Origin: Actinomycetota bacterium
Lineage (GTDB): Bacteria > Actinomycetota > Acidimicrobiia > Acidimicrobiales > Ilumatobacteraceae
Direction: 5' to 3'
DNA length: 41,474 bases
NCBI GenBank assembly: GCA_016213625.1
Contig: JACQZZ010000012.1
Location: forward strand, 1 to 41,474
This document shows, piece by piece, positions 38,893 through 41,474 of this stretch; the first letter of the stretch is position 1, and each line of letters begins with the position of its first letter. Both the position numbers and the translations under genes were made by a program. The notes beneath the pieces were generated by a model. That model worked only from the letters and a program-made list of their open reading frames with translations. It had not been told where the DNA came from and did no database searches.

Positions 38893-38930
38893 GGCGACCC
38901 GACCCACGATCAGGTCGGGGTCGGGTCGCC
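38893..38930 (-). terminator. Perfect 13-bp hairpin between STAS and histidine kinase genes
   Basis: GGCGACCCGACCC (38893-38905) is exactly complementary to GGGTCGGGTCGCC (38918-38930), with a 12-nt loop. It begins 14 nt after the STAS stop and ends 20 nt before the kinase ATG on the minus strand. No T-tract follows. It can stop STAS transcripts or attenuate read-through into the kinase. Confidence 0.65.
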
Positions 38931-38944
38931 GTTCGGCGTCCCGC

Positions 38945-39301
38945 TCAGGCGGCGTAACCGACGATGGGAAATGCCTGTTCGTCGGCTTGCAGCACCGGAG
39001 CGAGGGTGTCGAGGTCGGCCAGGACCAGTTCGGCCCGCAAGATGAGTTCGCTGCACACGAAGGCGATGCGATGGCCGGTGGCGTGGACGGCGGATGCCAA
39101 CTGGCGCAAGCCGCGCAACCCGGCGTCGGTGATGACGGTGACGCCGCTGAGGTTGACGATGAGGCCGTACGTGCGGGGCAGCGGCATGCAGGCCTCACGC
39201 AGTGCATCGGTGTGATCGGCCGTGGTGAGCGGCCCGGACACCGTGACCGCGACATGGTGTCGGTGAAGATCGGTGTGAGCGGTGAGCGCTGGTGCCAGCA
39301 T
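38945..39301 (-). CDS. STAS domain protein (anti-sigma factor antagonist-like)
   Basis: A 118-residue single STAS domain resembling SpoIIAA/RsbV anti-anti-sigma factors, which bind anti-sigma kinases. The core is LIVNLSGVTVITDAGLRGLRQLA, where the usual DS(S/T)G phosphorylation site reads TDAG: the phosphorylatable Ser is replaced by Asp59. No anti-sigma kinase is nearby. The start is firm: AGGAGG lies 7 nt before ATG 39301; the open frame extends further 5' into the divergent regulator and was trimmed. A perfect hairpin follows the stop, upstream of the histidine kinase. The partner is unknown. Confidence 0.85.
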   Translation of the reverse strand: MLAPALTAHTDLHRHHVAVTVSGPLTTADHTDALREACMPLPRTYGLIVNLSGVTVITDAGLRGLRQLASAVHATGHRIAFVCSELILRAELVLADLDTLAPVLQADEQAFPIVGYAA

Positions 39302-39360
39302 GTCGCAACCTCCTGTGAATCGGTTGTGGCGATGGATCGCCGAACGCTGCCCGCTGCTTC

Positions 39361-39420
39361 GTTCACCGCTGCCGGTGGGGCACCAGGGGGAGGAAGGTAC
39401 CCCACCAGAGCAGCGTGAAC
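39361..39420. repeat. Imperfect long inverted repeat in STAS/regulator intergenic region
   Basis: The left arm 39361-39380 (GTTCACC, GCTGC, GGTGGGG) and right arm 39400-39420 (CCCCACC, GCAGC, GTGAAC) pair with small bulges around a 19-nt loop. It sits between the divergent STAS and response-regulator genes, within the 229-nt gap, and could be an operator or leader structure. Confidence 0.45.
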
Positions 39421-39517
39421 AGGAGTCATCCTGATCCGTGTCTGTGACGGGACGACGCTGCCTCTGTGCGATTTGTGTAACAGATTGTTGCAGCACGGCG
39501 CGCGGTGCGGCACCTGC

Positions 39518-39530
39518 CAGAGTGGTGGCT
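39518..39530 (+). promoter_or_regulatory. Variant -10 (CANNNT) of response regulator gene
   Basis: CAGAGT (39518-39523) ends 7 nt before GTG 39531. It is the only such hexamer near the start and supports that GTG over those at 39522 and 39525. Confidence 0.3.
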
Positions 39531-40217
39531 GTGAACTCTCTGCTCTTCATCGAGGACGACGACGCGATCCGGGTGGCACTCACGTTGGCCCTGGAAGATG
39601 AGGGGTACGAGGTGCGTGAGGCTCCCGACGGTCGCACCGGTCTTGCCCTCTTCGCCGAGCGTGAGCCCGATCTCGTGCTGCTCGATCTGCGGCTGCCCGA
39701 CCTGTCGGGGTTCGATGTCTGTCGTCAGATGCGAGCCAACAGCATCGTGCCGATCATCATCGTCACCGCCCAGACCGACACCTACGACCTGGTGGCCGGG
39801 TTGGAGGCGGGTGCCGACGACTACGTCACCAAGCCCGTGGTGCCCAAGGAGTTGGCCGCACGGATCCGGGCGGCGCTGCGGCGCGTGCACCTGCACGAGT
39901 CCACCGCGGCCACCTCGTCGGTCAGCCGCTTCGGCGACATCGAGCTCCGCCGCGAGCAGGGCATCGTGCTCAAGGCCGGCGTCGAGCTGAACCTCACCAA
40001 GACCGAGTTCCGCCTGATGTGCGAGTTCGCCGACCACTCGAACATGGTGCTGTCGCGCGACCAGCTGCTCGAGCGGGTGTGGGGCTACGAGTACCTCGGT
40101 GACAGCCGGCTCGTCGACGCACACGTGCGCCGGCTGCGGGTGAAGATCGAGGACCAGCCCGACGACCCGAAGCTCATCGTCACCGCCCGCGGCATCGGCT
40201 ATCGCCTGCTGGCCTGA
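39531..40217 (+). CDS. OmpR-family response regulator, MtrA-like
   Basis: A 228-residue two-component regulator. The receiver domain (1-~115) has the acidic triplet EDDD, phospho-acceptor Asp52 (LLDLRLPDLSG) and Lys101 (TKPVVPKEL). The C-terminal winged helix (~130-228) has LTKTEFRLMCEF, SRDQLLERVWGYEYLGDSRLVDAHVRRLRVKIE and VTARGIGYRLL, close to the MtrA DNA-binding domain. The open frame begins 31 codons earlier in probable non-coding DNA; GTG 39531 matches the start of the receiver fold. It is divergent from the STAS and kinase genes rather than in front of the kinase as in mtrAB. It ends 3 nt from the convergent AtuA-like gene. Confidence 0.92.
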   Translation: MNSLLFIEDDDAIRVALTLALEDEGYEVREAPDGRTGLALFAEREPDLVLLDLRLPDLSGFDVCRQMRANSIVPIIIVTAQTDTYDLVAGLEAGADDYVTKPVVPKELAARIRAALRRVHLHESTAATSSVSRFGDIELRREQGIVLKAGVELNLTKTEFRLMCEFADHSNMVLSRDQLLERVWGYEYLGDSRLVDAHVRRLRVKIEDQPDDPKLIVTARGIGYRLLA

Positions 40218-40220
40218 ACC

Positions 40221-41474
40221 TCAGCGCCACACTCGGCTGAGGAGGTACTCGCCGAGACCCTTGGCCTGTGCGTCGAAGGCGGTGCTGCTGGCCACGCCGT
40301 CGCCCAACAGACCCACCACCACGAAGTTGAGGGCGTGGATGTTGGGCAGTTCGTAGCGGCGCACTTCCAGATCCGCCGCCTCGGGCATCAGCTCGCACAC
40401 TTTGTCGGCGGTGAGGTTTGCGGCCAGCCAGGCGTAGCCCGCGTCGTCGCGCGCCCAGATGCCGACGTTGGCGTTGCCGCCCTTGTCGCCCGAGCGGGCG
40501 GCGAAGTGCGCACCCAACGGCTCACCCACTGCCGGCCCGACGGGCATCGCCGTCAGGGCTGCAGGACCAGGTCGCGGTTCGACCGCCGTCGTTCGAGGTG
40601 GGGCCGCGACAGGTTGGACGGAACCGTCCCAGAGGACGACGCGTTCGTCGACCTCGGTGCGGTCGACGAGTGCCGGCCAGTACACGCCGAACGACTGCGC
40701 CTCCCCGGGCGTTCCCGTGGCGAAGAAGCCCGGATAGTTGGCGAGGGCCAGTTCGATGCAGGCGGAGCTGAACGCCCGGCCCACCATGCGGTCATCGCGG
40801 CTCTTCACCGAGACGTGCAGGCGTCCTGACGCCTCCTCCTGCGTGCGAGCATCGCTCGGGGCGGGCACGAAACGGACATCGACCTCGTCGAAACGATCCT
40901 TGCCACCGAGGCGGGCGAAGAGTGCCGATTCCACCCACGCCGCCTTCTCGGCCTGGTGCAGGCCGGTGAGCACGAACGACATGCGGTTGCGATGGCCACC
41001 TTCCAAGTTCAGGCAGACCTTCGTGCTGTCCGGTGCAGGCAGCCCCTTCACGTCGCAGATGCGCACCCGGTCGGGACCCTCCTGGGCCACTCGGATGGTG
41101 TCGAAGCGGGTGACGACATCGGGGTTGGCGTACTCGGGAGGTCCGATCTCGTAGAGCAGCTGGGCGGTGACGGTGCCCACGTTCACCACGCCGCCGGTGC
41201 CGGGGTGCTTGGTGATGACCGTCGAACCGTCGTCGGCCACCTCGGCGATGGGGAAGCCGAGGGGCTTCGTCGGGTCGGGGATCTCGTGGAACCACGTGTA
41301 GTTGCCACCGGTGGCCTGCGTGCCGCACTCGATGACGTGACCGGCGACGACTGCCCCCGCCAGGCGGTCCCAGTCGTCGAGCGACCACTGGTGCCACCAC
41401 GCGGCCGGCCCGACGACCAGTGCGGCATCGGTGACGCGAGGCGCCACCACGACGTCGGCGCCCGCCTGCAGCGC
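40221..41474 (-). CDS. AtuA/DUF1446 family protein, 5' end outside window
   Basis: The C-terminal 417 residues of a protein of the acyclic terpene utilisation AtuA (DUF1446) family; the frame is open to the window edge, where it reads ALQAGADVVVAPRVTDAALV, the conserved core. Further blocks are GHVIECGTQATGGNYTWF, ITKHPGTGGVVNVGTVTAQLLYEIG and VKGLPAPDSTKV. The last ~95 residues form the AtuA-like ferredoxin-fold domain (ARSGDKGGNANVGIWARDD, RRYELPNIHALNFVVVGLLG), fused here and sometimes a separate protein. The biochemical role is not settled; AtuA is linked to citronellol and branched acyl-CoA breakdown. No atu neighbours are visible. Confidence 0.9.
   Translation of the reverse strand, partial: ALQAGADVVVAPRVTDAALVVGPAAWWHQWSLDDWDRLAGAVVAGHVIECGTQATGGNYTWFHEIPDPTKPLGFPIAEVADDGSTVITKHPGTGGVVNVGTVTAQLLYEIGPPEYANPDVVTRFDTIRVAQEGPDRVRICDVKGLPAPDSTKVCLNLEGGHRNRMSFVLTGLHQAEKAAWVESALFARLGGKDRFDEVDVRFVPAPSDARTQEEASGRLHVSVKSRDDRMVGRAFSSACIELALANYPGFFATGTPGEAQSFGVYWPALVDRTEVDERVVLWDGSVQPVAAPPRTTAVEPRPGPAALTAMPVGPAVGEPLGAHFAARSGDKGGNANVGIWARDDAGYAWLAANLTADKVCELMPEAADLEVRRYELPNIHALNFVVVGLLGDGVASSTAFDAQAKGLGEYLLSRVWR

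Noticed and set aside
1..41474. CRISPR arrays, insertion sequences, prophage or defence islands.
   Set aside because: No spaced direct repeats, transposase or integrase motifs, or phage genes were seen. Gene content and composition are uniform and chromosomal.

Overview
The window is about 41.5 kb of uniformly GC-rich bacterial chromosome, packed with short intergenic gaps and many 1-14 nt gene overlaps. The gene content points to the Actinomycetota: a menaquinone pathway, an F420-type LLM oxidoreductase, a nitrobindin-like heme protein, an MtrA/MtrB-like two-component pair with a GerMN lipoprotein, and several acyl-CoA enzymes. I infer an Acidimicrobiia-like lineage, but that placement rests on overall resemblance only. 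No tRNA, rRNA, CRISPR array, insertion sequence or prophage was seen, and no gap longer than 300 bases lacks a gene.

Layout. (1) 1-7.7 kb: the end of a sulfatase, then transport genes (SulP anion transporter, HAD phosphatase and cation/proton antiporter on the minus strand; a small SHOCT membrane protein, an AI-2E family exporter and a TSUP permease on the plus strand). (2) 7.7-11.1 kb: a cytosine-deaminase-like enzyme, an SDR, an acyl-CoA dehydrogenase coupled to a nitrobindin, and a tiny Cys-rich protein whose start codon is overlapped by a CsoR-like inverted repeat. (3) 11.1-17.1 kb: a membrane GGDEF-EAL protein, a GNAT-like orphan, and the RNA-metabolism operon phoH-ybeY-corC. (4) 17.2-27.0 kb: menaquinone genes menE, menA, menH, menD, menF and menG/ubiE, interspersed with an MFS exporter, an SDR, a FrnE-like DsbA protein and one unknown gene. 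menB and menC are not in the window. (5) 27.1-34.3 kb: amidase, two acyl-CoA synthetases, LLM oxidoreductase, DUF72 and MaoC hydratase. (6) 34.5-40.2 kb: MOSC, an APH-type kinase, era, GerMN lipoprotein, histidine kinase and STAS protein on the minus strand, with the response regulator on the plus strand. (7) The right edge is an incomplete AtuA/DUF1446 gene.

How the genes work together. The men genes form divergent and convergent mini-operons for menaquinone synthesis. menD makes SEPHCHC, menH converts it to SHCHC, menE makes OSB-CoA, menA prenylates DHNA and menG methylates. phoH, ybeY and corC form one translationally coupled operon, from which era has been separated by about 19 kb. The acyl-CoA dehydrogenase, SDRs, MaoC and two acyl-CoA ligases suggest degradation of fatty or branched acids.

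The most informative non-coding signals are two. First, a TANNNT (sometimes CANNNT) hexamer recurs 5-8 nt, mostly 6-8 nt, before many start codons, which implies widespread leaderless transcription. It also settles several start choices and reveals back-to-back overlapping promoters at menE/menA and frnE/menD. Second, a series of long inverted repeats, mostly without a T-tract, sits just after stop codons, especially between convergent genes. I did not find a clearly new multi-gene defence or biosynthetic system. The best candidates for new biology are the Cys-rich protein with its operator, the leaderless mini-ORF coupled to phoH, the hairpin-rich 34.3-34.5 kb gap, and the rearranged MtrAB/LpqB-like locus with a phosphomimetic-looking STAS protein.
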